Source of the DNA: Actinomycetes bacterium
GTDB lineage: Bacteria > Actinomycetota > Acidimicrobiia > Acidimicrobiales > Acidimicrobiaceae
Length of the DNA: 64,000 bases
Reading direction: 5' to 3'
NCBI GenBank assembly: GCA_021841935.1
Contig: JAKCDL010000005.1
Span: 36,538 to 100,537 of the forward strand
Part shown: piece after piece, positions 26,679 through 35,504 of the stretch
Position numbering within the stretch: position 1 is the stretch's first letter
Layout: every line of letters begins with the position of its first letter
Translations under genes and position numbers: made by a program
The notes under the pieces: model-generated
What the model was told of the DNA's origin: nothing
The model's database searches: none
The model's input: the letters and a program-made list of their open reading frames with translations, nothing else

Positions 26679-27263
26679 ATGGCTCTATACACACGCGGTG
26701 GCGACAAGGGTAAGACCTCTTTGATCGGTGGAGAAAGACGTTTTAAAGATGATCTTCGGGTAGAGGCCTACGGTAACGTCGATGAGCTTGGCGCTGTAAT
26801 TGGGGTAGCGATGGCTGAGCTTACTTGGGAAGGCTCAGAAGATGTCTATGAGGTCCTCGAGGAGGTTGCTCAAAGGCTTTGGGATGTAGGAGCTGATATT
26901 GCGGCTGCCCCTGGTGCCGAATACACCTTTAGAACCCCTGATGATGCGGCACTTACTCTAGAGCCCGTAATTGATCGCTACGAGGCCGAGGTGGAAAAGA
27001 TTACAAAGTTCATTCTACGTGGCGGAGACAGAGGGGCAGCAATGGTGCACTTAGCATGTACGGTGGCGCGAAGGACTGAGCGTTCAGTTGTGCGTCTCAT
27101 GCAAGTTGAAGAAGTTCACCAGCCTGCGCTCAAGTACTTGAATCGTCTGTCAGATCTACTATTCGTACTCGGAAGGACCATCAATGGTCGTCGTGATGTA
27201 GAAGAGACGACCTATGAAAACTCCCCCGAAGTCTTCAGGCAGCGGGGTAAAAAGAAGTTTTAG
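26679..27263 (+). CDS. PduO-type cob(I)alamin adenosyltransferase
   Basis: A 194-residue trimeric enzyme that transfers the adenosyl group of ATP to cob(I)alamin, making adenosylcobalamin. The ATP-binding N-terminus YTRGGDKGKTSLIGG, the VEAYGNVDELGAVIG helix, the RRTERSVVRL helix and the C-terminal YLNRLSDLLFVLGR are the conserved family blocks. Start is ATG 26679. Its product is the cofactor of the class II ribonucleotide reductase NrdJ encoded at 9287-12109, so in this organism it should be essential or nearly so if no class I enzyme exists (inference). No B12 riboswitch is seen in the short gap upstream. Confidence 0.94.
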   Translation: MALYTRGGDKGKTSLIGGERRFKDDLRVEAYGNVDELGAVIGVAMAELTWEGSEDVYEVLEEVAQRLWDVGADIAAAPGAEYTFRTPDDAALTLEPVIDRYEAEVEKITKFILRGGDRGAAMVHLACTVARRTERSVVRLMQVEEVHQPALKYLNRLSDLLFVLGRTINGRRDVEETTYENSPEVFRQRGKKKF

Positions 27264-27363
27264 TCCAGGATCCGTCGGAACTTTTATGAGACTTTGCCCT
27301 TCGTTTAATGCCACAAAGGTGTTATACGACGACCATTGATTTTGAATGTGAGTTGAGCTAAAG

Positions 27364-28740
27364 ATGCAGTTGGCCGGTTTGGCACGTGAGATCTATGATT
27401 CAGTTAAAGATCTTCCTATTATCTCACCGCACGGTCACGTTGACCCAATTCTGTTGCTCGAAGACCTTCCATTAGGGGAGCCGTCTACAGCTTTAATACG
27501 TCCTGATCACTACATAACCCGCTTGATGCATACGCATGGATTTGACTATAGAGGGTTTAAATTTGGGTCCACACTCGATCCTGAAGAGGGTAGATCAATA
27601 TTTTTAGAGTTCGCTCGTTTCCTACCTATGTTGGCTGGTACTACGGTTGCATATTGGCTTGATGACCAATTCAAGGAAAACTTCTTGCTCAGTTTCGAGG
27701 AGGTCATCGCCTCACCTTCGCAGGCTTATGACAAGATAAGCGTTGCCCTTTTATCGAGTGAATTTACCCCTTCGGCGATCCTAAATAGGGCAAATGTAGC
27801 CGTTCTCGCAACGACGGATAGCTACTCGAGTGACATTACCCTCCATCGAAAGATTGCCGAGATGGGAAGGGTCAAAGCTTCCGTAAAGCCAGCCTTTCGT
27901 CCCGAGGGACTCTTTGACATAGGTAGTGCACAATGGTTGATCGAGGTCGAGAGGCTCTCAGCCGCAGTTGACATCGAGATTAACACCTTCTCCGATCTCA
28001 AAGCTGCACTTTGGAAGTCCATTGAATACTTTGTCGAAAATGGTGCCATATCGATCGACATATCGCCGAGGACCTTCGAGGCGCGACTTCTTAGCGAATT
28101 TATCTTGGAGGATATCTTTTTTCGAAGGGTAAACGGCGGCGTCGAGCAATTGTCTTCCGGAGAGTCAGAGGCGTTTATGGCAAATATGACATATTTGCTT
28201 ATTGAGTTAGCCTGTGACTTCTCACTTCCGATAACGCTTCACCCGGGCATAATTCGCAATCACCACCTTGAAACCCTTGAGAGCTATGGGCAAGATAAAG
28301 GGGGAGATATTCCAAGACACGTCTTGGTTACTGATGCACTATCTGAGGTTTTGAATAGATTTGGAAGATCGCAGAGTCTAAAGCTGACGCTCTTTACAGT
28401 CGATGAGACGATCTACTCTCGGGAGCTTGCCCCTCTTGCTGGCTTCTATCCTTCGACATACATCGGCTATCCCTGGTGGTTCATTGACTCACCGCAGGGC
28501 TTGTATAGGTTCTTTGACGCTGTGGTTCCTCAGGTTGGCTTCTATAAGCTATCTGGTTTTATCGATGACACTAGGGCTTTACTCTCTATTCCAACGCGCC
28601 ATAAGATGGCGAGGTTGAGCGAGGCTAGTTACCTTGCCAAAATGGTCGAGGTCGGATATCTCACTAGAGAGCGCGCCTTTACGATCGCCCTTGATTTGGT
28701 AACTAAAATACCGCGCCGCTGTTTTTCAATCGACGAATAA
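27364..28740 (+). CDS. uxaC: Uronate (glucuronate) isomerase
   Basis: A 458-residue amidohydrolase-superfamily isomerase that converts D-glucuronate to D-fructuronate and galacturonate to tagaturonate. The N-terminal metal site is visible as ISPHGHVDP (His23, His25). Later family segments include DHYITRLMHTHGFDY, the SVKPAFRPEG block, ITLHPGIIRNHH and the C-terminal WWFIDSPQGLYRFFDAV. The length fits UxaC (about 470). Start is ATG 27364. No other hexuronate-pathway genes (uxuA, uxaB, kdgK) adjoin it, but a LarA-type epimerase and gluconokinase lie 4 kb away, so this end of the window handles sugar acids. Confidence 0.9.
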   Translation: MQLAGLAREIYDSVKDLPIISPHGHVDPILLLEDLPLGEPSTALIRPDHYITRLMHTHGFDYRGFKFGSTLDPEEGRSIFLEFARFLPMLAGTTVAYWLDDQFKENFLLSFEEVIASPSQAYDKISVALLSSEFTPSAILNRANVAVLATTDSYSSDITLHRKIAEMGRVKASVKPAFRPEGLFDIGSAQWLIEVERLSAAVDIEINTFSDLKAALWKSIEYFVENGAISIDISPRTFEARLLSEFILEDIFFRRVNGGVEQLSSGESEAFMANMTYLLIELACDFSLPITLHPGIIRNHHLETLESYGQDKGGDIPRHVLVTDALSEVLNRFGRSQSLKLTLFTVDETIYSRELAPLAGFYPSTYIGYPWWFIDSPQGLYRFFDAVVPQVGFYKLSGFIDDTRALLSIPTRHKMARLSEASYLAKMVEVGYLTRERAFTIALDLVTKIPRRCFSIDE

Positions 28741-28885
28741 CTGCATCTAACTTAGGTTTGCTACAGCTACTTCTCTGGGGTCATAAGCTGTTTTTGGTGA
28801 CGGAGGTACCCGAGTGCCCCCTGCGCTCCAACTTCTCATCGTGGCCCTTAAAGAGTCGTGCACATTAGAGTGACGACTCCTTAGC

Positions 28886-29611
28886 TCACCGTTTTCGCAT
28901 CGCCGAAGAAGTTGTCTTGATTCTCTCCTCGAGCTCATCATCGATGTGTTGGCGGTCATCGAAGGAGATGAACTTTATTTCTGATAAGTCAGTGTCGTCT
29001 TTAGCTATTTCCCCATCTCGAACATCGTTCGGCTCTGATGTAGTCACTTCTACGATTGAGATCGAACCGTGTTTTGGGTGATGATGCCTAAAGCGGCCAA
29101 GTAGTTCACCGCTTTTTTCACAGTGCAAGAGTGCTAGGAGGCCGCCGTGAGTTATTACAAGTATCTCGCCACCTGGGTCATTGGCCGCAATTGAAGTCAA
29201 GCCGTCGGTAAATCGTTTTAGCGCCTCTCTTCGACCTTCGCCCTCTGGCACTGTAAAGTCCTCGAGCTCTTCATTTAGTGCGTCTTTGACTACCTGGTTG
29301 CTATCTCGTTCGGAGAATACCTCTGATGAAAGTCGACCTTCCCAAATTCCAAGGTTGATCTCTGCGAACCTAGGTTCCAACGAGAGATCGAGGGTGGGGT
29401 GAAACTTCAATATCTGATCTGCTGACTGAACAGCTCGAATTAGAGGTGATGAGTACGCTCGATCGAAGGTCTTATCCTTGAATCTTTCGCCGACTCTCTC
29501 TAGAACTTCAGCTCCAAGTGGGTGAAGGGGAGGGTCGGTTACGCCGATCATCGTGAAGGTCAAATTCTCATTCGTGAGACCGTGACGTACTAGGGTAATT
29601 CTGGTTTTCAT
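28886..29611 (-). CDS. Histidine phosphatase family protein (phosphoglycerate mutase-like)
   Basis: A 241-residue phosphatase of the histidine (RHG) family. The phosphate-binding motif LVRHGLTNEN carries the phosphoryl-accepting His9. The acid/base Glu is in FAEINLGIWEGRL and the second His in VITHGGLLALL. Such proteins dephosphorylate sugar phosphates, nucleotides or cobalamin intermediates (CobC-like). The extended acidic C-terminus after residue 190 has no recognisable domain. Start is ATG 29611. It is divergent from amylosucrase. The substrate cannot be assigned. Confidence 0.85.
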   Translation of the reverse strand: MKTRITLVRHGLTNENLTFTMIGVTDPPLHPLGAEVLERVGERFKDKTFDRAYSSPLIRAVQSADQILKFHPTLDLSLEPRFAEINLGIWEGRLSSEVFSERDSNQVVKDALNEELEDFTVPEGEGRREALKRFTDGLTSIAANDPGGEILVITHGGLLALLHCEKSGELLGRFRHHHPKHGSISIVEVTTSEPNDVRDGEIAKDDTDLSEIKFISFDDRQHIDDELEERIKTTSSAMRKR

Positions 29612-29760
29612 ATAACTTTTCTAGCTGCCTAAAGTAGCGCACTACTGTCGATTATCGGTTAAATCTAAAGGCGGCCGGAGCTTCGCCGCACGTTAGAAGG
29701 TGCAACAGTGAGTTATATATTTCGATTTTTAATTTTGGTTGTAGGGTAAACCCTATTTGG

Positions 29761-29774
29761 TGGAAGCGCTTTCA
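29761..29774. promoter_or_regulatory. LacI-family operator upstream of amylosucrase
   Basis: TGGAAGCGCTTTCA has the TGxAAGCGCTTxCA palindrome, the same core as the two sites at 43892-43905 and 43968-43981 beside the lacI gene. It lies 89 bp before the amylosucrase start. The window's LacI protein (44092-45267) or a paralogue may bind it. Confidence 0.75.
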
Positions 29775-29862
29775 TCGTAATAATTTACTATTCACAGTCA
29801 AGTGCATTTATGTAGAATCTTTCTAATTTAAATTCCACGGCGATACGTCTATTTGGGGGAAT

Positions 29863-31782
29863 ATGTTTGACTTGACCTTAGTGGAAGAGTACATGGCTGA
29901 TTCGGCGGCTGCGCTCCTAGATCACGATCGAGAGACCTTCAATTTACGTCTTGAGCGCTGGTGGGATGATCTTACCGAAGGCTTAGGGGTATTTGGAGAG
30001 GCGTTTAGTGAAGATCACATGAGGAGACTGCTCTCTATGATGATCGATTATGTCGGGAAACGATCCCCAGAACTTAAGCGCCTTGACGAAGCTAGAGTGT
30101 TGCGACCTAACTGGTTCCAAAGCGAAAAGATGGTTGGTTACGCCACGTACGTCGACCGATTCGCCGGTACCCTTAGGGGGGTTCAAGAAAGGATTGGTTA
30201 CCTAGAGGATCTCGGAGTCACATACCTTCATCTAATGCCGCTTTTGGAGCCACGTCCAGGTGATAGTGACGGCGGATACGCAGTTCAGAATTATATGAAG
30301 GTCCGCAGTGACCTAGGTTCAATGGAGGATTTGGAGGCTTTAGCGTCGTCTCTTAGGGCCAAAGGAATCTCCCTAGTTATGGACTTGGTCTTGAATCACG
30401 TTGCGATGGAGCACGAGTGGGCGACGAAGGCCAAAGAGGGTGACGAGCACTACCGCGACTTTTTTCTAATCTTTCCTGATAGGGAGATTCCGGATCAGTT
30501 CGAAGAGACACTGCCCGAGGTCTTTCCAGACTTTGCTCCGGGTAACTTTACCTTCGATGATTCATTGAACGGTTGGGTTTGGACGACTTTCAATAGCTTT
30601 CAGTGGGATCTAAATTGGGCTAATCCCGAAGTCTTTCTTGCATTCATCGACGTAATCTTATCGCTCGCAAACAGGGGAGTCGAGGTACTTCGCCTTGATG
30701 CCATCGCCTTCCTCTGGAAGAGGATGGGAACTGATTGTCAAAATCAGCCCGAGGTGCATGAGATCACAAAGGCACTACGTGCTGTAGCTAGGGTAGTTTC
30801 ACCTGGACTTATCTTTAAAGCTGAAGCTATAGTCGGCCCCTCGGACTTGATCTCTTATTTAGGTGTCGGTCATAATCGCGGTAAGGTATGCGATATCGCC
30901 TACCATAACTCGCTCATGGTTCAGATCTGGTCGATGTTCGCCTCTCGGGATGTTCGTTTAGGCGCCGTTGCTCTTTCGAAGATACCGCCTAAGTCGGAGA
31001 CCTCGGCGTGGATCACCTATCTCAGGTGTCACGATGACATTGGATGGGCTATCGATGACAAAGATGCGGCGAGTGTTGGATTGGATGGCTTTGCGCATAG
31101 GAAGTTTTTGAGTGACTTCTACAGCGGGGACTTTTTTGGCAGTTACGCCGAAGGTCTGGTATTTCAGGCAAACCCTGATACTGGCGATCGAAGAATAAGT
31201 GGGAGTGCGGCAAGTTTAGCTGGTCTTAGTCGAGCTGGCGACAATATTGATTTGGTTGACTTGGCTATTGCGAGGGTCGTAGCTTCGTACTCTTTGGTGA
31301 TGTCGTTTGGGGGAATTCCTGTTATTTGGATGGGTGACGAGATAGCCCTTTTGAACGATTATGACTGGGATCAAGAGCTAGGGCATCAAGGTGACAACAG
31401 GTGGGTCCATCGACCAAAGATGAAGTGGGAGATTATCGATCAGATTGGAAAAAATCCCTTGGCCCAGAGAGTTCTCTCTAAGATTCGACACCTTGTGGCT
31501 GTTAGAAAGTCACTTCCTCAACTCGAGGCTTCGGTTGAGGCTGAAGTTCTAGATATCATGGATCCTTCAATCTTGCCGTTGGTACGGCGACACCACGAAG
31601 GTTCAATTTTGATCCTAACCAACGTGAGTGAGGGAGTACGTTACTATCCGATATCAGAGATATCTAAGATCGGAATAAGTAATCCTTTTGACGCTCTTAC
31701 ATCGCAATATCTACGAGCAGACCAAAATGGTTATCTTCGATTTGAGCCCTACGATCACCTTTGGATAATTCAGGGAGCTTGA
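29863..31782 (+). CDS. Amylosucrase-like GH13 enzyme
   Basis: A 639-residue glycoside hydrolase family 13 subfamily 4 type protein. Amylosucrases split sucrose and either build alpha-1,4-glucan with release of fructose or hydrolyse it. The N-terminal helical domain (1-90) is followed by the barrel, with GYATYVDRFAGTL and MDLVLNHVAMEHEW. The nucleophile is Asp279 (LRLDAIAF), the acid/base Glu321 (FKAEAIVG) and the third acid Asp391 (RCHDDIGW). These match Neisseria amylosucrase (Asp286, Glu328, Asp393) closely in position. The long loop between strands and the DNRWVHRPKMKW block are also typical. No signal peptide, so cytoplasmic. Start is ATG 29863 behind GGGGGAA. A LacI-type operator lies upstream, tying it to the beta-glucosidase/transporter regulon at 42436-51435. 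Confidence 0.9.
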   Translation: MFDLTLVEEYMADSAAALLDHDRETFNLRLERWWDDLTEGLGVFGEAFSEDHMRRLLSMMIDYVGKRSPELKRLDEARVLRPNWFQSEKMVGYATYVDRFAGTLRGVQERIGYLEDLGVTYLHLMPLLEPRPGDSDGGYAVQNYMKVRSDLGSMEDLEALASSLRAKGISLVMDLVLNHVAMEHEWATKAKEGDEHYRDFFLIFPDREIPDQFEETLPEVFPDFAPGNFTFDDSLNGWVWTTFNSFQWDLNWANPEVFLAFIDVILSLANRGVEVLRLDAIAFLWKRMGTDCQNQPEVHEITKALRAVARVVSPGLIFKAEAIVGPSDLISYLGVGHNRGKVCDIAYHNSLMVQIWSMFASRDVRLGAVALSKIPPKSETSAWITYLRCHDDIGWAIDDKDAASVGLDGFAHRKFLSDFYSGDFFGSYAEGLVFQANPDTGDRRISGSAASLAGLSRAGDNIDLVDLAIARVVASYSLVMSFGGIPVIWMGDEIALLNDYDWDQELGHQGDNRWVHRPKMKWEIIDQIGKNPLAQRVLSKIRHLVAVRKSLPQLEASVEAEVLDIMDPSILPLVRRHHEGSILILTNVSEGVRYYPISEISKIGISNPFDALTSQYLRADQNGYLRFEPYDHLWIIQGA

Positions 31783-32523
31783 TCTTTTCACTAAATCAGC
31801 CTTTACGTCAGATCGCCTTGGTTGAGTCGTCGTTGGAACCTAGATCGATTCAACCAGCGAGCTGCCTCAAAGAAGCTCCCGGCTACCAGATGATAGTTGG
31901 CTTCAGCCTTCGATGAAATGAATCGTGGTTTAGCCAGCGACGCTAATAAAGTGTTGAGTTTCTAAATCCCTACTATGAAGGCATTTGTTATCTCATACAC
32001 GCCCCAGAGGCTGGACTATTTATGGGCATTTTTTGACTTTTGTGTCGGCTCTCATCGCGTTGTTGGGTTCTTCTATCTACTACGTATCCATTATTAGGAT
32101 TGGGATAGTTATCTGGTTGTTTGGAGAACTCTTCTTATTGCATCCAGAGAAAATTCCTTGGCCGATTTGCTCTAGTCGGTTAGTACTGGAGGACCATGAC
32201 GATGTGAAATCACTTCTAGTTGCAAAGCCAAGTTACTCTCGGCAAGAGTGTCGGGTTCGTCTAAACTTTCGCTGACAGATCTTATCTTTTCGACAGTTTT
32301 GAACGACACTGCTCTATAACAGAGTCTCTACCGCGGCGGCTTTTTGAAAGCTAATGTTACCGTCGCGGCTTGTACTTTCTTTATTCGCAAAATTTAGCAT
32401 CTCTCATAGTTCTTATTTCAACCTTGGTTTGAGTTTTGCTGCTTAGCAAAGTCAACGAGATCTTTATTGGTGCAAATGAGCCGTGGTATCTATCTGGTAA
32501 ATCCATTTCAGCCCCAGCTTGCC
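31783..32523. other. Mostly non-coding stretch between amylosucrase and gluconokinase
   Basis: 740 bp. It holds one doubtful small membrane-protein frame (31985-32275, listed separately) and an imperfect GC-rich hairpin near 32329-32370 (CCGCGGCGG with CCGTCGCGG, one G-T pair) that could end transcripts. Nothing else is recognised. Confidence 0.4.
31985..32275 (+). CDS. Doubtful small membrane protein
   Basis: A 96-codon frame from TTG 31985. Residues about 14-52 are strongly hydrophobic and could form two membrane helices. The rest is polar. There is no clear ribosome binding site and no family I recognise, so it may be a chance frame. Confidence 0.2.
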   Translation: MLSHTRPRGWTIYGHFLTFVSALIALLGSSIYYVSIIRIGIVIWLFGELFLLHPEKIPWPICSSRLVLEDHDDVKSLLVAKPSYSRQECRVRLNFR

Positions 32524-33039
32524 CTACTGAACTCCGGTTTCTCCATGCAAATGATCTATGATTTCGCGTACTATTTTCTCAATCCTTTGAGTTCCATCTA
32601 CGACTAGGTCTATCTCGGTTGTCTCATCTAAGATTTCGAACTGCGACCGTGCCAGTTCAGGTGGCATGAAGTGATCCTTTCGAGATGCGATTCGATCAAT
32701 TGAACCTTGGAGGGGGATTGAAAGAAGTACTAAAAGCGGTCTTGGCGAGATATTTGCGACTGCGGTCTTCCGGTACTGTGCTTTTAGAAGCGATGCCGCA
32801 ATGACTACTCCGGCGGAGTCAGAATTAGCCTTTGCAAGGCGTGCATTAATACGCTCAAGCCACCCCTGCCGATCCTCGTCGTTTAAAGCTATTGCCTTTG
32901 CCATCTTTTCGACTGACTCTTTGGAGTGAAGGTCGTCACCGTCTACGAAGGGGTACCTCAACTCGTTAGCTAAGGCACTTCCGATAGTTGACTTTCCCGA
33001 GCCACTTACTCCCATTACAACGATAGAACGGTTGATCAC
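32524..33039 (-). CDS. gntK: Gluconokinase (GntK type)
   Basis: A 171-residue P-loop kinase that phosphorylates D-gluconate to 6-phosphogluconate with ATP. Walker A is VMGVSGSGKST, followed by VDGDDLHSKESVEKMAKAIALNDEDRQGWL, the gluconate-binding DxDxxH block of GntK, and the VIAASLLKAQYR and RKDHFMPPELARSQF segments. I start it at GTG 33039, since its GTGA overlaps the TGA stop of the upstream LarA-type gene by 4 nt, a sign of translational coupling. A longer TTG start at 33057 is possible. The product enters the pentose phosphate or Entner-Doudoroff route. Confidence 0.93.
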   Translation of the reverse strand: MINRSIVVMGVSGSGKSTIGSALANELRYPFVDGDDLHSKESVEKMAKAIALNDEDRQGWLERINARLAKANSDSAGVVIAASLLKAQYRKTAVANISPRPLLVLLSIPLQGSIDRIASRKDHFMPPELARSQFEILDETTEIDLVVDGTQRIEKIVREIIDHLHGETGVQ

Positions 33040-34334
33040 TGTGCATCCCGCTTCCAAAGCGCAACGCCAGGATGATAGATGTGCAATCTGCCCGACTCGT
33101 CTGTCGAGAAAAGGATGTCTGCTTTAGTGGTATCAGTGCCTTCTGCGTGGACGTTGTTTTGACGTGATGCTTCCTCGTCAAGTTCGTAGTCGTAAGAGTA
33201 ACCAACTGCTTCGATAGCTTCTCGTCCAAGTTCCGGCGCAGCATAAGAGACCTTGAAGCGATCAAAGGTGGAACCATGAAGGATATGTGCGGCTGCAGCG
33301 AGGTTTTCGTCTAACGCATCGTCCCTTCTCATCTGTTCAATTGATTCATAACCATGGTAACCGTAGTGCCTCAGGATGGAATCTATTTGTGGATCTTCAC
33401 CAAATCGATCTACGCCCGGGGCGATAATTCGCAGATTTGCGTTGTCGGGGATCAAAAGGCGGCTTCGATATATCGCCTTATTACCAATCCAGGTGGAGCG
33501 ATATACCTTCGGCTCTAAGTATGCGATTACCTCGTTGTAGGAACGGTTGAGGTTGAAGATGTTTGTTGCTACCGCTACTTCAGCAGATCCTGCGAAAGAT
33601 CGATCTTGCGGTTTTTCTCTTGTAACTAAATCGGCACCGATGTGTATCAAGCGCCTTTCTTCTGCGTTGGTCGGATTCAAAACGGTATTTATGAATAAAA
33701 CTGGAGGGCTCGAATGTAGGAGTAATTCGAGTCCTCTATTCAATAGTCGCCGAAGGGGAGTGTCGGGGTTTCCAAGTGTCCGCTCAATTCCCCACATGGC
33801 TGATATGTAGTGACTCACCTCAATGGTTGGTCTTCCACCGAGACCAATGAGGATATTCTTTGATCCGCCCGAGATGCCGATTACTTCATGGGGCAGAAGT
33901 TGTCCTACTGAAATAATTAAGTCAAATGATCCATCGACCAATGAAGAGTTGACGTAAAAGGGAAGGTCGTAGAGGCCTTCGATCTGGGAGGTCTCCTCCA
34001 CTTCGCCCTTTGTTATGGTACCGATATGTTCTACATCACTTCGGTATTTATGGTCGATGAATAGATTTGGGCTAAATGAGGAGAACATCTCTGACTTTTC
34101 ATCGCTACTCATTGGAAGGTGGGTCCCGAGGGCCGGAATTACGGCGACGATTCGCTTGCCAAAGTGCTTTAGAAGAAGGTTGGCTATCGCCCCGCTTTGA
34201 GATGCAATTCTTGAGTAATCTGGTGCAACAATCGCGACTCTATCGCCTTTGTGGTTGCTAGCTAGATCACATAGGAACTCGTCAAGAGAATCGAGTTCTA
34301 TTCCAGCGGGATTTGATATCATCGAAGAGGCCAA
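33036..34334 (-). CDS. LarA-family nickel-pincer racemase/epimerase, probably acting on an aldonate
   Basis: A 432-residue LarA homologue. LarA enzymes use a nickel-pincer nucleotide cofactor to racemise lactate or epimerise other 2-hydroxy acids by hydride transfer. Key residues are recognisable: GTHLPMS (His72, matching His108 of Lactiplantibacillus LarA) and PHEVIGISGGSKN with His149 and Lys159, 10 residues apart like His174/Lys184 of LarA. The GLGG segment follows. The family includes gluconate 2-epimerases. Here the stop codon overlaps the gluconokinase start by 4 nt, which points to D-gluconate/D-mannonate interconversion feeding the kinase (inference). The cofactor genes larB, larC and larE are not in the window. 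Confidence 0.85.
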   Translation of the reverse strand: MASSMISNPAGIELDSLDEFLCDLASNHKGDRVAIVAPDYSRIASQSGAIANLLLKHFGKRIVAVIPALGTHLPMSSDEKSEMFSSFSPNLFIDHKYRSDVEHIGTITKGEVEETSQIEGLYDLPFYVNSSLVDGSFDLIISVGQLLPHEVIGISGGSKNILIGLGGRPTIEVSHYISAMWGIERTLGNPDTPLRRLLNRGLELLLHSSPPVLFINTVLNPTNAEERRLIHIGADLVTREKPQDRSFAGSAEVAVATNIFNLNRSYNEVIAYLEPKVYRSTWIGNKAIYRSRLLIPDNANLRIIAPGVDRFGEDPQIDSILRHYGYHGYESIEQMRRDDALDENLAAAAHILHGSTFDRFKVSYAAPELGREAIEAVGYSYDYELDEEASRQNNVHAEGTDTTKADILFSTDESGRLHIYHPGVALWKRDAQ

Positions 34335-34618
34335 TTTGGATCACAATCTTCTTGAGTCGGTTTGATGTAGAACTTTGATTAAAGGCTATCTCGTTTGATT
34401 CTTCAGGGCGTTATCCCAAGGGTTTTGACTTGGAGCGAGCTAGTTAGCGCTTTGAATGCTAACCTTTGCCACTCAAGAGTCAACCTCGTGAAAAGATATT
34501 GGTCATAACTTTTATGACATCAACGCGCCTCATTGATCTTCTTCCGAGTACCAAGCGGCAAACTTATTGCTCTAGCCAACTTTTGTCTTATTGAATCTGC
34601 GCTCATCGGGGGTTTTTG

Positions 34619-35380
34619 TCAACTGATCTTTCTAAAGCCGAGCATTCGGAGGGGAATCTTCATAGAACCTTTGGCGAGGATATCCTGTGCAATCTTCTCT
34701 TTGGTTTTTCTCTCCCCATCGAGATCGGGAAGGTCCTTTAGATAGAGAGAATCGATAAAGAGTTCCGCTTCTTCTATGGAACGGGGAGTAAATACAAAGG
34801 TTCTCTTGTCGTCCATCGACTCTGTGAGCCCTACCTTGGCTGCCTCGGTACGAATTGTCCTCACTCCTCTGCCATTGGGAAAAGATAGGGTATTAGAGCC
34901 TCCGTAGCGAGCGATCTGTCTGTAGATTCGAAGGTCCCCTACTCCAATAAAGGGACCGCCTCCCGGTAAAACGATATTGAGGTAGGCATCCTGTACCATG
35001 ACCCTAGAAATTTCACCAATTACATCCGAAAGCGGCTGAATTAACATCAGAGCCATTGATACGGTGACGCTTGTGAACGAGTTGCTGCGAAGGGGTAGCG
35101 ATAGAGCATCACCATTTACGAGTCCCTCAGCACCGCGCTGATGGGCACGGGCAATCTCGCCCTGCGATCTATCAAGTCGAACCACACTTAGGTCCTTGCT
35201 ATTCAAAAATAATGGAGCTGATCCACAACAAAGGTCTAAGTGCTCACCCCTCCTGGGCGTTGCTCGCTCCACCCATTGGTATGGATTTAGGCCATCTTTG
35301 TCGCGTGACCTTATAAAGATCTCTTCAGTGATACCTGCTCTGCGGTTATGAAAGATATCTAGGAAGTTCTGCCAATTCAC
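34619..35380 (-). CDS. SAM-dependent class I methyltransferase
   Basis: A 253-residue Rossmann-fold methyltransferase. The SAM-binding motif I is HLDLCCGSAPLF, the acidic second strand end is VVRLDRSQGEIARA, motif IV reads LVNGDALSLPLRSNSFTSVTVSMALMLI, and post-motif helices follow. It belongs to the broad Methyltransf_11/UbiE-like group, which methylates small molecules. Start is GTG 35380. It stands alone between the sugar-acid genes and an APC permease on the same strand. The substrate cannot be inferred. Confidence 0.82.
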   Translation of the reverse strand: MNWQNFLDIFHNRRAGITEEIFIRSRDKDGLNPYQWVERATPRRGEHLDLCCGSAPLFLNSKDLSVVRLDRSQGEIARAHQRGAEGLVNGDALSLPLRSNSFTSVTVSMALMLIQPLSDVIGEISRVMVQDAYLNIVLPGGGPFIGVGDLRIYRQIARYGGSNTLSFPNGRGVRTIRTEAAKVGLTESMDDKRTFVFTPRSIEEAELFIDSLYLKDLPDLDGERKTKEKIAQDILAKGSMKIPLRMLGFRKIS

Positions 35381-35504
35381 CGGGGACCTCGAGTCATGTC
35401 GCTAAAACATTTTAAAGGGGAAGTGGATTTAGAGTTTCCCCCAAGATCACTTCCCCTCGTAAATGAGCTGAGGCTGTAGTCTTTGAGTTACTGCGTAGAG
35501 TCTC

